The notes beneath the pieces are model-generated. The model was given only the letters and a program-made list of their open reading frames with translations. It had not been told where the DNA came from and ran no database searches. This document shows positions 19,264 through 28,391 of a stretch of 64,000 bases of DNA, piece after piece (position 1 is the first letter of the stretch; each line of letters begins with the position of its first letter). The position numbers and the translations under genes are program-made. The DNA lies in contig JADCFQ010000006.1 of NCBI GenBank assembly GCA_020249435.1, positions 1 to 64,000 on the forward strand, given 5' to 3'. The stretch comes from Roseomonas sp. (GTDB lineage: Bacteria; Pseudomonadota; Alphaproteobacteria; Acetobacterales; Acetobacteraceae).

Positions 19264-21341
19264 ACACGGCCCCCTGGCGCATTGGTGTTGATATTGGCGG
19301 CACCTTCACCGATCTGGTCATGCTCGATTCGCGTGATGGTCGCATCTTCAATGGCAAGGTGCTCACTACATCTCACGCACCAGAAGAAGCCGTGCTGGAA
19401 GGCGTGCGCGATTTGCTCTCACGCACCGGCGCGCGGGCGGATGAAGTGCGCCATATCATTCACGGCACCACGCTGGTTGCCAATGCGCTGATCGAACGGC
19501 GCGGCGTGCCGACGGGTTTGATCACCACCAAGGGTTTTCGCGATATTCTGGAGATCGGCACGGAACTTCGCCACGACACTTATGATCTGTTCATGCGTGT
19601 GCCGGAACCTTTGGTGCCGCGCCATCGCCGGCTTGGCGTCGCGGAACGGTTGCTGCCGGATGGCTCGGTACGTGAAGTATTGGATGAAGCGAGGGCGCGC
19701 GAAGCGGTGCGGGCCTTGCGCGCCGCTGGCGCCAAGGCAGTGGCCGTGTGCTTTCTGCACGCCTTCCGCAACCCTGCGCATGAACTCCGCATGCGCGATA
19801 TTCTCGCAGAAGAAGCGCCCGATCTCACCATCTGTCTGTCATCTGAAGTCGTGCCGGAAATCGGCGAATATGAACGCGCCTCCACCACCGTCTGCAACGC
19901 CTATGTGCAGCCGGTATTTGAACGCTATCTGCGCCGCTTGAGTGATGGCTTGCGCGGCTTCGGCCTGACTGGCCCGCTATTCCTGATGCTGTCCGATGGC
20001 GGCACTGTCGCAGAAGAAACCGCCGCGCGTCACCCAATCCGCCTGGTGCAATCAGGCCCCGCTGGCGGGGTTGAGGCCACCGGCATTTACGGTGCCGCCG
20101 CCGGCGCGCGCGATATCCTATGCTTTGACATGGGCGGTACCACCGCCAAGGCCGCGCTGATTGACAATGGCGAAGCGCAGCGCAGCCTTGATTTCGAAGT
20201 CGCGCGCGTGGATCGCTTCCGCAAGGGTAGCGGCTTGCCGCTCAAGGTGCCGGTCATTGACATGATCGAAATCGGCGCTGGCGGGGGTTCCATTGCGCGG
20301 GTGGATCGCCTTGGCCTGGTGCGTGTTGGGCCTGAGAGTGCGAGTTCCGATCCCGGCCCCGCCTGCTACGGGCTTGGCGGCGCGCGACCCACGGTCACAG
20401 ATACGGATCTCGTGCTTGGCTATCTTGGCGCCGAAAGTTTTCTTGGTGGCGCGATGAAGCTGAATGTTGCGGCAGCGGAAGCCGCGCTGGCCGAGCATAT
20501 CGGCAAGCCACTTGGTCTTTCCGTGCCGGAAGCCGCCTGGGCCATTCATGAAACCGTCAATGGCAATATGGCGCAGGCCGCGGCGATCCATGCGCTGGAA
20601 AAAGCCAAGCGCATTGATGCCTATGCGATGGTGCCGATTGGTGGCGCGGGCCCTGTGCATGCCTGCCATATCGGCATGAAGCTTGGCCTTCGTCGCATCA
20701 TTGTGCCGCTTGGGGCCGGCGTTGCCTCGGCCTTTGGTTTCCTAGCTGCGCCGATTTCCTTTGCCTTTGTGCAGGGTTGGGTGGCGCCTCTTGCCACGCT
20801 GGATTTCGCCAAGCTGCGCGAGGTCACCAGCACCATGACAGCGCAAGGCAAGGCGATGGCAGCAGCCGCAGGTGTCGCGCCGGAAGCGGCCGCAGCGCGC
20901 ATCCTGGGCGCCATGCGCTATGCCGGGCAGGGGTTCCAGGTGGAAGCGGAAATCCCGGCCGAGGCGATCATACGCGGCGATGCGGCAGTGCTGCGCGCGC
21001 AATTTGAAGCCGCCTATCTTGCGCTTTATGGCCGCACTGAACCATCACTGCCGGTGGAATGCGTCTCCTGGCAGGTGATTGTCGCGGGGCCGCGCCCTGT
21101 CGTGGACCTCACGCAACAGGGCACCGCGGCAGAAGGCGCTTTGCATCGCGGCACGCGCCGCGCCTGGTTTGGCGGTGCCTATGTGGATACGCCGGTGCTC
21201 AATCGCCTCGCGCTACGCCCCGGCGAAACTGTCGCCGGGCCGGCGCTGATTGAAGAACGCGAATGCACGCTGGTATTGCCACCCGGCGCAAGCGCGCGCT
21301 GCGATGCCGCGCTTAACCTGGATGTGAGCCTGCCGGCCTGA
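19260..21341 (+). CDS. hyuA: Hydantoinase A / 5-oxoprolinase A-type subunit
   Basis: A 693-residue HyuA-family protein with an actin-like ATPase fold. IGVDIGGTFTDLVML at the N terminus is phosphate loop 1 and FDMGGTTAKAALI near 295 is phosphate loop 2; IGAGGGSIA follows. The C-terminal third matches the family's second domain. It supplies the ATP-dependent phosphorylation step for ring opening or carboxylation together with HyuB. Single-chain 5-oxoprolinases fuse both halves (about 1,200 residues); here they are separate, as in hydantoin- and acetophenone-type systems. Last gene of the plus-strand cluster. Confidence 0.93.
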   Translation: MNTAPWRIGVDIGGTFTDLVMLDSRDGRIFNGKVLTTSHAPEEAVLEGVRDLLSRTGARADEVRHIIHGTTLVANALIERRGVPTGLITTKGFRDILEIGTELRHDTYDLFMRVPEPLVPRHRRLGVAERLLPDGSVREVLDEARAREAVRALRAAGAKAVAVCFLHAFRNPAHELRMRDILAEEAPDLTICLSSEVVPEIGEYERASTTVCNAYVQPVFERYLRRLSDGLRGFGLTGPLFLMLSDGGTVAEETAARHPIRLVQSGPAGGVEATGIYGAAAGARDILCFDMGGTTAKAALIDNGEAQRSLDFEVARVDRFRKGSGLPLKVPVIDMIEIGAGGGSIARVDRLGLVRVGPESASSDPGPACYGLGGARPTVTDTDLVLGYLGAESFLGGAMKLNVAAAEAALAEHIGKPLGLSVPEAAWAIHETVNGNMAQAAAIHALEKAKRIDAYAMVPIGGAGPVHACHIGMKLGLRRIIVPLGAGVASAFGFLAAPISFAFVQGWVAPLATLDFAKLREVTSTMTAQGKAMAAAAGVAPEAAAARILGAMRYAGQGFQVEAEIPAEAIIRGDAAVLRAQFEAAYLALYGRTEPSLPVECVSWQVIVAGPRPVVDLTQQGTAAEGALHRGTRRAWFGGAYVDTPVLNRLALRPGETVAGPALIEERECTLVLPPGASARCDAALNLDVSLPA

Positions 21342-21352
21342 TCAGGCAGCGC

Positions 21353-22033
21353 CTATTGGCGCTGCAAGGGCAGGATCAGATTGGTGACGTCGCACAGATT
21401 GACGCTGCGGCGTTCATCAGCCTGACCATTTTCATAGACAAACCGCACATCATGCAGGCAGGGGCCTTCCGGCAGCCGGATCGCGAAATTGCGCCCTGGC
21501 GGCACCGTGTCATTGCCCAACCGATCCGGCCCCCATTCCTGCTCGGTCGAAAGCGACACATAGGCTTCCATCACCGTCGCACGCGATTGATTGACCAGAT
21601 TGAAGGAAGGATTGCCCGTAGCGCCGGTCTGCGTGCCGCGTTGCGGCGGGGCAGGCTGTGGGCGCTGCTGCGGCGCCGGCGCCTGGCCCGTCTGGCGGCC
21701 TTCAAACACCACTTCCGTCACGGCACATAAGTTGATATTGCGCTTATCCTCGCTTGGGCCGCCTGCGCGCTCATAAACCACGCGCAAATCCCACATGCAT
21801 GGCCCTTGCGGCAGGCGCAGCGTAAAGCTCCGCCCATTCGGCAGCGCCTTGTCGCCAAGTCGATCCCGACCCCAATCCTGATCGGTCGCGAGTGACGCAT
21901 AAACCTCAAAAATCAAGCGCCCGGAACGATTGACCAGGTTGAAGGAAGGATCACCCTGCTGCGCCGGCGCGGGTACCGCGAAAAGACCAAAAAGACAGAG
22001 CGCCAAGGCACCCGGAAAACGACGGAACAGCAT
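21353..22033 (-). CDS. Exported protein with two copies of an unknown domain
   Basis: A 226-residue protein whose first about 25 residues form a signal peptide ending APAQ. The mature part has two roughly 85-residue copies, each starting NPSFNLVN or DPSFNLVN. Both contain DRLG, a G-R-x-F segment, L-P-x-G-P-C and a closing N-L-C-x-V-T, so each copy holds two Cys that could form a disulfide. A linker rich in Pro, Gln and Thr (about residues 112-138) joins them. I do not recognise the domain. The ATG at 22033 has a GAGGAGA site. It follows the type I secretion genes by 45 bases on the same strand, so it may share their transcript. Confidence 0.8.
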   Translation of the reverse strand: MLFRRFPGALALCLFGLFAVPAPAQQGDPSFNLVNRSGRLIFEVYASLATDQDWGRDRLGDKALPNGRSFTLRLPQGPCMWDLRVVYERAGGPSEDKRNINLCAVTEVVFEGRQTGQAPAPQQRPQPAPPQRGTQTGATGNPSFNLVNQSRATVMEAYVSLSTEQEWGPDRLGNDTVPPGRNFAIRLPEGPCLHDVRFVYENGQADERRSVNLCDVTNLILPLQRQ

Positions 22034-22078
22034 AGGCTTTCTCCTCAAGCGACGCAGCGATGCCACGCGCTTGTAAGT

Positions 22079-23407
22079 CTAGAACTCTCGGATGGATTTT
22101 GCGAAGCGATCAGCCAAGGGTCGCGCCAAGTAGGATGCGAAGGAACGCTCACCGCGCCGGATCAATACTTCGGCATGCATGCCTGGCTGCAGGCGCAAAT
22201 GCTCATGCTTGGTCAATTCGTCGGGCGCGAAGCCGACCCGCGCGACAAAATACGGCATGCCCGTGCGCTGATCCGTCATGCGGTCTGGTGCGATGCGTTC
22301 GACCGACCCTTCCAGGATGGGCGTTGTGCGTGCCGCTGCATGAGAAAGCCGTATGGAAGCCGGCATGCCAATCCGCACAGTATCTACATCCACCGGCGTG
22401 ATCTGCACTTCCACGACCAGCCTTTCTTCCTGCGGCACAATGGAGGCCACCTGAGAGCCGGGGGCGATCACCCCACCCCGGGTGGAATAGCGCAAATCCA
22501 TCACCATCCCGGCTTCCGGCGCATCTATGATCATGCGCATCAATTGATCATTGGCGCTGATCTCACGTTCGCGCAATTCCAAAAGGCGCCCCTGCAATTC
22601 GCGCAATTCCTTGGCGATTTCCTCCTGCCGGGACCGTACCAATTGGGCGCGCTGCATTTCCGCTTCGCCCACTGCCTGCTGCGTGCGTGCGACATTCTCG
22701 ATCGCCTCACCACGCTCACCAATCAGCCGGGCTTCTTCGCGTTGCAGGGAAAGCAGGCGCGGCAGGCGTTCAAGGCCCATGCGCACCAGGCCTTCAACGC
22801 CCATGATTTCCTGTCGCACCAGGGCAAGCTGACGGTCATTGGATTCGATGCGGACATTCAGGCCGTCAATCTGCTTTTGCAATTGCAGCGCACGCTGGGT
22901 CAGGATTTCGATCTGCCCTTGCAGCGAAGCACGACGCGCGATGAATTCATCGTTTTGGACGGTTAGTATTTCAGCGACCTTGGGTTCGGCACGGCGTGCC
23001 ACCAGTTCGGGCGGGAACAAGGGTGCGGGCGCTTCTTCCCGCTCGGCGGTCAATACGGCAATGCGAGCGCGCACGCGGTCGGTTTCATCCAGCACCACAT
23101 TCAGCCCAGCGCGCACCCGCGTATCATCAAGGCGGATCAGCGGCTGACCGGCAGTGACAATGGCGCCATCACGCACCAGCACTTCGCCAACAATCCCGCC
23201 TTCCAGATGCTGCACATTGCGGCGATTGCCTTCCACCATCAGCGTGCCCGGGGCCACCACGGCGCTGTCAATCATTGCAAAGGCGCCCCAGCCGAAAACG
23301 CCGCCTACACCAAAGAGAATGATGAATATCGCAAAGCGCAAAGGGCGCCAGATCGGCGCCATCGACGCTGCGGCACCCAAATCAGGCTTGGTGTTTCTGT
23401 GGTCCAT
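22079..23407 (-). CDS. HlyD-family type I secretion adaptor
   Basis: A 442-residue membrane fusion protein for a type I secretion system. One membrane segment lies near residues 22-45 (FAIFIILFGVGGVFGWGAF). A lipoyl-like half follows with GGIVGEVLVRDG, then a long coiled-coil hairpin (about 120-290) rich in Gln, Arg and Glu, then the second half-lipoyl and a beta-barrel ending in EVLIRRGERSFASYLARP. It bridges the inner-membrane ABC exporter encoded 11 bases upstream and an outer-membrane TolC-type channel, which is not in this window. Confidence 0.94.
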   Translation of the reverse strand: MDHRNTKPDLGAAASMAPIWRPLRFAIFIILFGVGGVFGWGAFAMIDSAVVAPGTLMVEGNRRNVQHLEGGIVGEVLVRDGAIVTAGQPLIRLDDTRVRAGLNVVLDETDRVRARIAVLTAEREEAPAPLFPPELVARRAEPKVAEILTVQNDEFIARRASLQGQIEILTQRALQLQKQIDGLNVRIESNDRQLALVRQEIMGVEGLVRMGLERLPRLLSLQREEARLIGERGEAIENVARTQQAVGEAEMQRAQLVRSRQEEIAKELRELQGRLLELREREISANDQLMRMIIDAPEAGMVMDLRYSTRGGVIAPGSQVASIVPQEERLVVEVQITPVDVDTVRIGMPASIRLSHAAARTTPILEGSVERIAPDRMTDQRTGMPYFVARVGFAPDELTKHEHLRLQPGMHAEVLIRRGERSFASYLARPLADRFAKSIREF

Positions 23408-23418
23408 GGTCCGTCCCC

Positions 23419-25173
23419 TCAGCTTTTGACGACGGCCGTGACAGGGCGCGGTGGCTGGGCCGGGCGGGTCAGCCGAGGCAGTATCTCATCACGCTTGCCA
23501 AAGGCCTCCACCGCCCCGGCGCGCATCAAGAGGATCTTGTCCACTGCAGCCAGGATATTGGCGCGATGCGTGATGATGACCGTGGTAATCCCCGCCTCGC
23601 GCAAACGGCCAAGCGCAGAGGCCAAGGCCGCTTCCCCATCGCTATCCAAATTGGAATTGGGTTCATCCAGCACCACGAGCTTGGGCGCACCGTAAAGCGC
23701 GCGCGCCAAACCGATACGCTGGCGCTGACCGGGCGAAAGCCCCCGCCCGCCAGGGCCAAGCGGCGTATCATAGCCTTCTGGCAAATGCAGGATCAGATCA
23801 TGCAGCCCGGCATCCTTTGCGGCTGCCACCACTTTCTCTGAATCCACCGTGCCGAGCCGCGCGATGTTTTCCGCCACAGTTCCTTCAAACAATTCCACAT
23901 CCTGCGGCAGATAGCCCAGATGCTGCCCCACCTGGTCCCGCGGCATGCGAGACATATCCGCGCCATCCAACCGCACCGCGCCGGCCCGTGGAGGCCAGAT
24001 CCCCAAAAGCGCGCGCGCCAGACTGCTTTTGCCTGCAGCACTTGGCCCAATGACCGCCACGGATTCCCCTGGTTGCAAGGTAAAGCTGACCCCACGCAAC
24101 ACGATGGTATCGGTCCCCGGTACCGCCAGCACCAGATTTTCCGCCGCCAAGGCGCCCTGCGGTATCGGCAGTTGCATGCCTTGTTTTTCCGCTGGCGCTG
24201 TCGCCAAAAACTCACATAGCCGCTTATGCGCCGCCCGCGCATTCATCGCCTGCTGCCAAAGCGCCACCACCTGCATACTCGGCGCCAAGGCGCGGGCCAG
24301 GATGAAGGTGGCGACAATCATCGCGCCCGGCGTGATGGCCTGTTCAATCACCAATAATGCCCCAAGACCCAGGGTCAAAACCCCCGTCAGCGCCAATTGC
24401 AAAAACTTGATGACGGCCGCGAAGCTACCGGCAATCTGGCTGGCGTTTTGCTGCTGGTTCAGCATGCCAAGATGGCGTTCCTGCCAACGCTGCCAAACCC
24501 CCGGCCGCATGCCCATGGCTTCAGCGGTTTCGGCATTGCGAATGCTGGTCTCAACAAAGGCATAGGCCTGCACATTGTTGTTCGACGCTTCCGCCAGCTT
24601 CTTCGTGGACAGAAACGCCTGGATCAGGGCGCTGCCGATGACAATGAAAACCGCGATGGTCCCAAAAAAGGCAAAGAACGGGTGGACAACATACAAAATC
24701 ACCAGAAATACCGGAATCCACGGCGCATCAAGCGTTGCGGTCAGGCCCGTTGTGGAAATGAAAGACCTTACCTGTTCCAGATCACGCAGCGGCTGGACCC
24801 CAACCCGATCGCTGCCCCGCAGGCTGCCCTGGACAAACAGCGCTTCGAAAACGCGCGACGACAGGCGCCGATCAATCAACCGCCCCAAACCAATCAGCGC
24901 GAAGCTCCTGCAGCCTTCAAGAATGCCGTAAATCGCGATCAGAAACAGCGAGATCAACGTCATGGCCAAAAGCGTGGCTTCACTCCGACTATTCAGAATG
25001 CGGTCATAGACCTGCATCATATAGACCGAACCGGTCAGCTGCAGCAGATTGACAATGAAGCCAACGGCAAAAAGCAGCGCAAGCGCACCCTTCATTTCGC
25101 CCATGATGGCAAAGACCGGCGAGGCAGGCCCCTTGCGCGCCTGGGCGTTAACCGTTGGGATGATTGGCCGCAT
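23419..25173 (-). CDS. Type I secretion ABC exporter (PrtD-like)
   Basis: A 584-residue fused membrane and ATPase protein. About six membrane segments lie in residues 28-300. The ATPase domain has Walker A GPSAAGKSS at 376-384, the signature LSPGQRQR at 479-486 and Walker B LVVLDEP at 499-505. There is no N-terminal C39 peptidase domain, so it belongs with the PrtD/RTX-exporter class that reads an uncleaved C-terminal signal. The HlyD gene follows directly. A likely cargo class is RTX proteins, and one is encoded about 9 kb away at 34131; that link is inference. Confidence 0.94.
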   Translation of the reverse strand: MRPIIPTVNAQARKGPASPVFAIMGEMKGALALLFAVGFIVNLLQLTGSVYMMQVYDRILNSRSEATLLAMTLISLFLIAIYGILEGCRSFALIGLGRLIDRRLSSRVFEALFVQGSLRGSDRVGVQPLRDLEQVRSFISTTGLTATLDAPWIPVFLVILYVVHPFFAFFGTIAVFIVIGSALIQAFLSTKKLAEASNNNVQAYAFVETSIRNAETAEAMGMRPGVWQRWQERHLGMLNQQQNASQIAGSFAAVIKFLQLALTGVLTLGLGALLVIEQAITPGAMIVATFILARALAPSMQVVALWQQAMNARAAHKRLCEFLATAPAEKQGMQLPIPQGALAAENLVLAVPGTDTIVLRGVSFTLQPGESVAVIGPSAAGKSSLARALLGIWPPRAGAVRLDGADMSRMPRDQVGQHLGYLPQDVELFEGTVAENIARLGTVDSEKVVAAAKDAGLHDLILHLPEGYDTPLGPGGRGLSPGQRQRIGLARALYGAPKLVVLDEPNSNLDSDGEAALASALGRLREAGITTVIITHRANILAAVDKILLMRAGAVEAFGKRDEILPRLTRPAQPPRPVTAVVKS

Positions 25174-25381
25174 GTCTTGCCTTGATCCTGAACTTCGCGA
25201 GGCGGGCGCTGAGCTGCAAAGCCTCTAAGCCCTCAAGCTTACCAGATAGTCCTAAATTGTTGCACCATCCCAAAGCAAGCCAAAGCTGCCCATTGGCGAA
25301 AAAACCATGATTCCGGTTTTTGTCGCATTCCTGCCGCAGACGACTTATATGTATTCACAACGATTCGCAGTTTGGGACCCG

Positions 25382-25924
25382 ATGACCCGCTTCATTCGCC
25401 AGATACCCGAAGGCGACGACCGAGAGCGCCTGATGTGCCCCGATTGCGGGCATGTCGCCTATGAAAACCCGAAAGTAGTAGTGGGCAGCGTGATTGCGGA
25501 TGGGGATCACATTCTGATGTGCCGCCGCGCCATTGAACCCCGCTCAGGCTTCTGGACCATCCCGGCCGGCTATATGGAATTGGGCGAAACCGCCGAAGAA
25601 GGCGCGGCGCGCGAAGCCTGGGAAGAAGCCCGCGTGCGGATTGCGCTTGAAGGTGTGCTTGCGGTTTATTCCATAGCCCGTATTGGCCAGGTGCAGGTGA
25701 TTTTCCGCGCCCGTTTTGCCGAACCTGGCTTCGCGGCTGGGCCGGAAAGCCTTGAAGTCGCCCGCTTCCATTGGTCCGAGATACCCTGGGACGAACTCGC
25801 CTTTCCCTCGGTCAATTGGGCGCTGAAGGCCTGGCGGGATTCCGCCCATGGCACCTTGCCCGCCGCGGCACTCAACCCGGCGGAAGACAGGCGCGGCGTG
25901 CATCGCCTGGCGGTGGCTGGCTGA
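25382..25924 (+). CDS. NUDIX hydrolase with N-terminal zinc ribbon
   Basis: A 180-residue NUDIX pyrophosphatase. The NUDIX box runs from GYMELGE through REAWEEARV (near residues 66-88) with all the metal-binding Glu residues present. An N-terminal CPDCGH (near 19) begins what looks like half of a zinc ribbon, as in NADH-pyrophosphatase-type and ADP-ribose-type members. The substrate is unknown. I chose the ATG at 25382 because MTRFIRQIP fits relatives; an ATG at 25307 adds 25 unlike residues. Its stop shares a base with the next ATG (TGATG). Confidence 0.9.
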   Translation: MTRFIRQIPEGDDRERLMCPDCGHVAYENPKVVVGSVIADGDHILMCRRAIEPRSGFWTIPAGYMELGETAEEGAAREAWEEARVRIALEGVLAVYSIARIGQVQVIFRARFAEPGFAAGPESLEVARFHWSEIPWDELAFPSVNWALKAWRDSAHGTLPAAALNPAEDRRGVHRLAVAG

Positions 25925-26325
25925 TGCTGGGGCGCCGTGTGCTGCTGACTGGGCTGCTGCTGACCCTCGGGGCAGGATCGGCCTTGGCACAAGGCGCGGC
26001 ACCAAGCGTCACGCGCCCCGCAGCGCCCCGCCCCGCAGCGTCACCAGTGCCGCCCCGCAATCCTGAACTGCGCCGCCAACGCCGGCAGGCTGAGAAAATC
26101 GTCACCGCCCCGGAACCGCCCGGCAAGCCCGCCCCTGTCCCCAATCGCGACATTGAAGCCCCACGCGGGTTGAATGAGCCGCCACGGGCGAGCCTCAGCC
26201 CCACCCTTATCCACCCGGAACCGGCTCAGCCGCATTTGGGCCGGTCAGGCTTTGCCATGCAGGCGCAGGAAGATCGGCTGATCCGCCAACCCGCACCCGG
26301 GGCGCGGTTGAACGTGCCTTTTTAA
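25924..26325 (+). CDS. Exported proline-rich small protein
   Basis: A 133-residue protein with a clear signal peptide (residues 1-22, LLTGLLLTLGAGSALAQ). The mature chain is rich in Pro, Ala and Arg and probably largely disordered. No Cys, membrane segment or recognisable domain is seen. It is translationally coupled to the NUDIX gene, but nothing ties the functions together. Secreted or periplasmic location is the only firm prediction. Confidence 0.7.
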   Translation: MLGRRVLLTGLLLTLGAGSALAQGAAPSVTRPAAPRPAASPVPPRNPELRRQRRQAEKIVTAPEPPGKPAPVPNRDIEAPRGLNEPPRASLSPTLIHPEPAQPHLGRSGFAMQAQEDRLIRQPAPGARLNVPF

Positions 26326-26327
26326 GC

Positions 26328-26603
26328 CTAACGAGCCTCCTCCGGGCTTTGCAGCCTGAGCGCCAGCGCATGCAGGCCGGCGGCAAATTCCCCCGCCAAA
26401 ACCTCATGCACCGCGCGGGACCGCGCCACGCGCGACATGCCCGCAAACCCCGCCGAGACGATATGCACGGAATAATGCGTCTCCCCCCCCGGGCTGGCGC
26501 CGGCATGGCCGGCATGGCGGGCGCTGTCATCGGTGATTTCAAGCAAGGCAGGCTGGAAGCGCGCTTCCAGGGTTTGCCGCATACGGTCCGCGCGTTGGGT
26601 CAT
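26328..26603 (-). CDS. BolA family protein
   Basis: A 91-residue BolA-like protein. The family core is seen as SVHIVSAGFAGMSRVARSRAVHEVL with the conserved His and Arg residues, and the C-terminal ALALRLQSPEE. BolA proteins partner monothiol glutaredoxins in iron-sulfur handling. The ATG at 26603 (MTQRADRMRQTL) suits family length; an upstream ATG would add 14 residues. It faces the J-domain gene, an arrangement with cobS/cobT that I know from other alphaproteobacteria. Confidence 0.88.
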   Translation of the reverse strand: MTQRADRMRQTLEARFQPALLEITDDSARHAGHAGASPGGETHYSVHIVSAGFAGMSRVARSRAVHEVLAGEFAAGLHALALRLQSPEEAR

Positions 26604-26686
26604 GACGTGTTTTTCCGCGCTTGTGACTTTTTTGCCAAGCCCCATTTCGCCTTGCGGCTTGGCGCTACCACCCCCATAAAGCCTTG

Positions 26687-27271
26687 ATGTTCGCGCGCAA
26701 ACGACGCAAGGCCTATGCCCCGGATGACGCAGCGCCCCCTGGGCGGCTTTGCGATGCGCCGGATTGCGCCGAACCCGGCCAATATCGTGCCCCCCGGGAC
26801 CGCTCGCTCAAGGATTTCCACTGGTTCTGCCTGGACCATGTGCGCGCCTACAACGCCAGTTGGGATTTCTATAAGGGCATGGGCCCGGACGAGATCGAGG
26901 CATGTCTGCGCGCCGATACCTCCTGGCAGCGGCCGACCTGGCCGCTGGGGCGTGTCGGGGGTTCCGGGCGCTTTGACCCCGAAATTCTGCGAGACCCCCT
27001 GGGCGTGCTGGGCGCGGAAGCCCCAGCGCCGCGCCGCCAGCCACCCGAAAGCGCGGTGCCCCCAGAACTCCGCGCTGCCCTGGACCTTTTGGGCCTGAAA
27101 TGGCCGCTGGATTCAGTGGAATTGCGCGCCCGCTACAAGGATCTCGCGAAGCAGCACCACCCCGATGCCACCGGCGGCGACAAGCAGGCGGAGGAGCGTT
27201 TGAAGGATATCAACCGCGCCTATAGCCTGCTGAAACACCGCCTGGCCAAACAACCGGTGCCCGCCGGGTAG
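26687..27271 (+). CDS. J-domain protein with N-terminal Cys motif
   Basis: A 194-residue DnaJ-like co-chaperone. The J domain is at the C terminus (about 130-190) with KQHHPDATGG carrying the HPD tripeptide that stimulates DnaK ATPase. The N-terminal part has C-x4-C followed by FCLDH near residue 47, which could bind zinc. The order, with the J domain last, differs from DnaJ. It lies between bolA and cobS, a conserved alphaproteobacterial neighbourhood; a role in iron-sulfur or cobalamin enzyme assembly is speculation. Confidence 0.87.
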   Translation: MFARKRRKAYAPDDAAPPGRLCDAPDCAEPGQYRAPRDRSLKDFHWFCLDHVRAYNASWDFYKGMGPDEIEACLRADTSWQRPTWPLGRVGGSGRFDPEILRDPLGVLGAEAPAPRRQPPESAVPPELRAALDLLGLKWPLDSVELRARYKDLAKQHHPDATGGDKQAEERLKDINRAYSLLKHRLAKQPVPAG

Positions 27272-27330
27272 CCGGATTGGCATTACCCGCTTACACTGTC
27301 CCTTTCCCCATGCACGGAACCTGACACGCG

Positions 27331-28338
27331 ATGAACAAAATCGCCCCTATCGCCGACATCAAGCCGACCTCGGCGATTTCTGCCCCGGATACCACCGTCA
27401 AGGCGCGCGATGCCTTTGGTGTGGATATTGACATGGATGTGCCCGCCTTTTCGGTGCGCACGGAACATGTGCCCGAAATTGACACCAGCTACCGGTTCGA
27501 CAAGGAAACGACTCTGGCGATCATTGCCGGCTTCGCCTTCAATCGCCGCGTCATGATCCAGGGCTATCACGGCACCGGGAAATCCACCCATATCGAACAG
27601 GTGGCGGCGCGGCTGAATTGGCCCTGCATTCGCGTGAACCTGGATAGCCACATCAGCCGCATTGACCTGATCGGCAAGGACGCCATCGTGCTGAAGGACG
27701 GCCAGCAGGTCACCGAATTCCGCGAAGGCATTCTGCCCTGGGCGCTGCAACACCCCTGCGCCCTGGTGTTTGACGAATATGATGCCGGCCGCCCGGATGT
27801 GATGTTCGTCATCCAGCGCGTGCTGGAAGTGGAAGGCAAGCTGACGCTGCTCGACCAAAGCCGCGTCATTCGCCCCAACCCGTATTTCCGGCTTTTCGCC
27901 ACGGCGAATACCGTCGGGCTTGGCGATACCACCGGGCTTTATCACGGCACGCAGCAGATCAATCAGGGCCAGATGGACCGTTGGAACATCGTCGCCACCC
28001 TGAATTACCTGCCGCATAAGCAGGAAACTGAAATCGTGCTGGCCAAGCTTGGTGTTGAAGGCGATGCCAAGATGAAGAAGCAGGTCGAAGCCATGGTGGC
28101 GCTGGCGGATCTGACGCGCGCCGGCTTCATCGCAGGCGATATCAGCACTGTCATGTCGCCGCGCACCGTCATTACCTGGGCCGATAACGCCAAGATTTTC
28201 GGTGATGTCGGCTTCGCCTTCCGCCTTTCCTTCCTGAACAAATGCGATGAGGCGGAACGCAGCACGGTCGCTGAATATTATCAGCGCTGCTTCAATGAGG
28301 AATTGCCCTCAGGCTCCATGCTCCGCAAGGCGGGCTGA
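27331..28338 (+). CDS. cobS: Cobaltochelatase subunit CobS
   Basis: A 335-residue AAA+ ATPase subunit of aerobic cobaltochelatase, which inserts cobalt into hydrogenobyrinic acid a,c-diamide in B12 synthesis. Walker [10 protein letters not shown] is at 78-86 and Walker B ALVFDEY at 144-150; [10 protein letters not shown] is the sensor-1 region. Length and sequence match CobS closely. cobT follows 53 bases downstream. The large CobN subunit is not in the window. Some alphaproteobacterial CobS/CobT pairs outside a cob operon are kept for the same job. Confidence 0.95.
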   Translation: MNKIAPIADIKPTSAISAPDTTVKARDAFGVDIDMDVPAFSVRTEHVPEIDTSYRFDKETTLAIIAGFAFNRRVMIQGYHGTGKSTHIEQVAARLNWPCIRVNLDSHISRIDLIGKDAIVLKDGQQVTEFREGILPWALQHPCALVFDEYDAGRPDVMFVIQRVLEVEGKLTLLDQSRVIRPNPYFRLFATANTVGLGDTTGLYHGTQQINQGQMDRWNIVATLNYLPHKQETEIVLAKLGVEGDAKMKKQVEAMVALADLTRAGFIAGDISTVMSPRTVITWADNAKIFGDVGFAFRLSFLNKCDEAERSTVAEYYQRCFNEELPSGSMLRKAG

Positions 28339-28391
28339 ACCGCGTAACGGCGGCGCCTAATCCGGGCGCCGCCATGTCAGAGAGAGTAATC

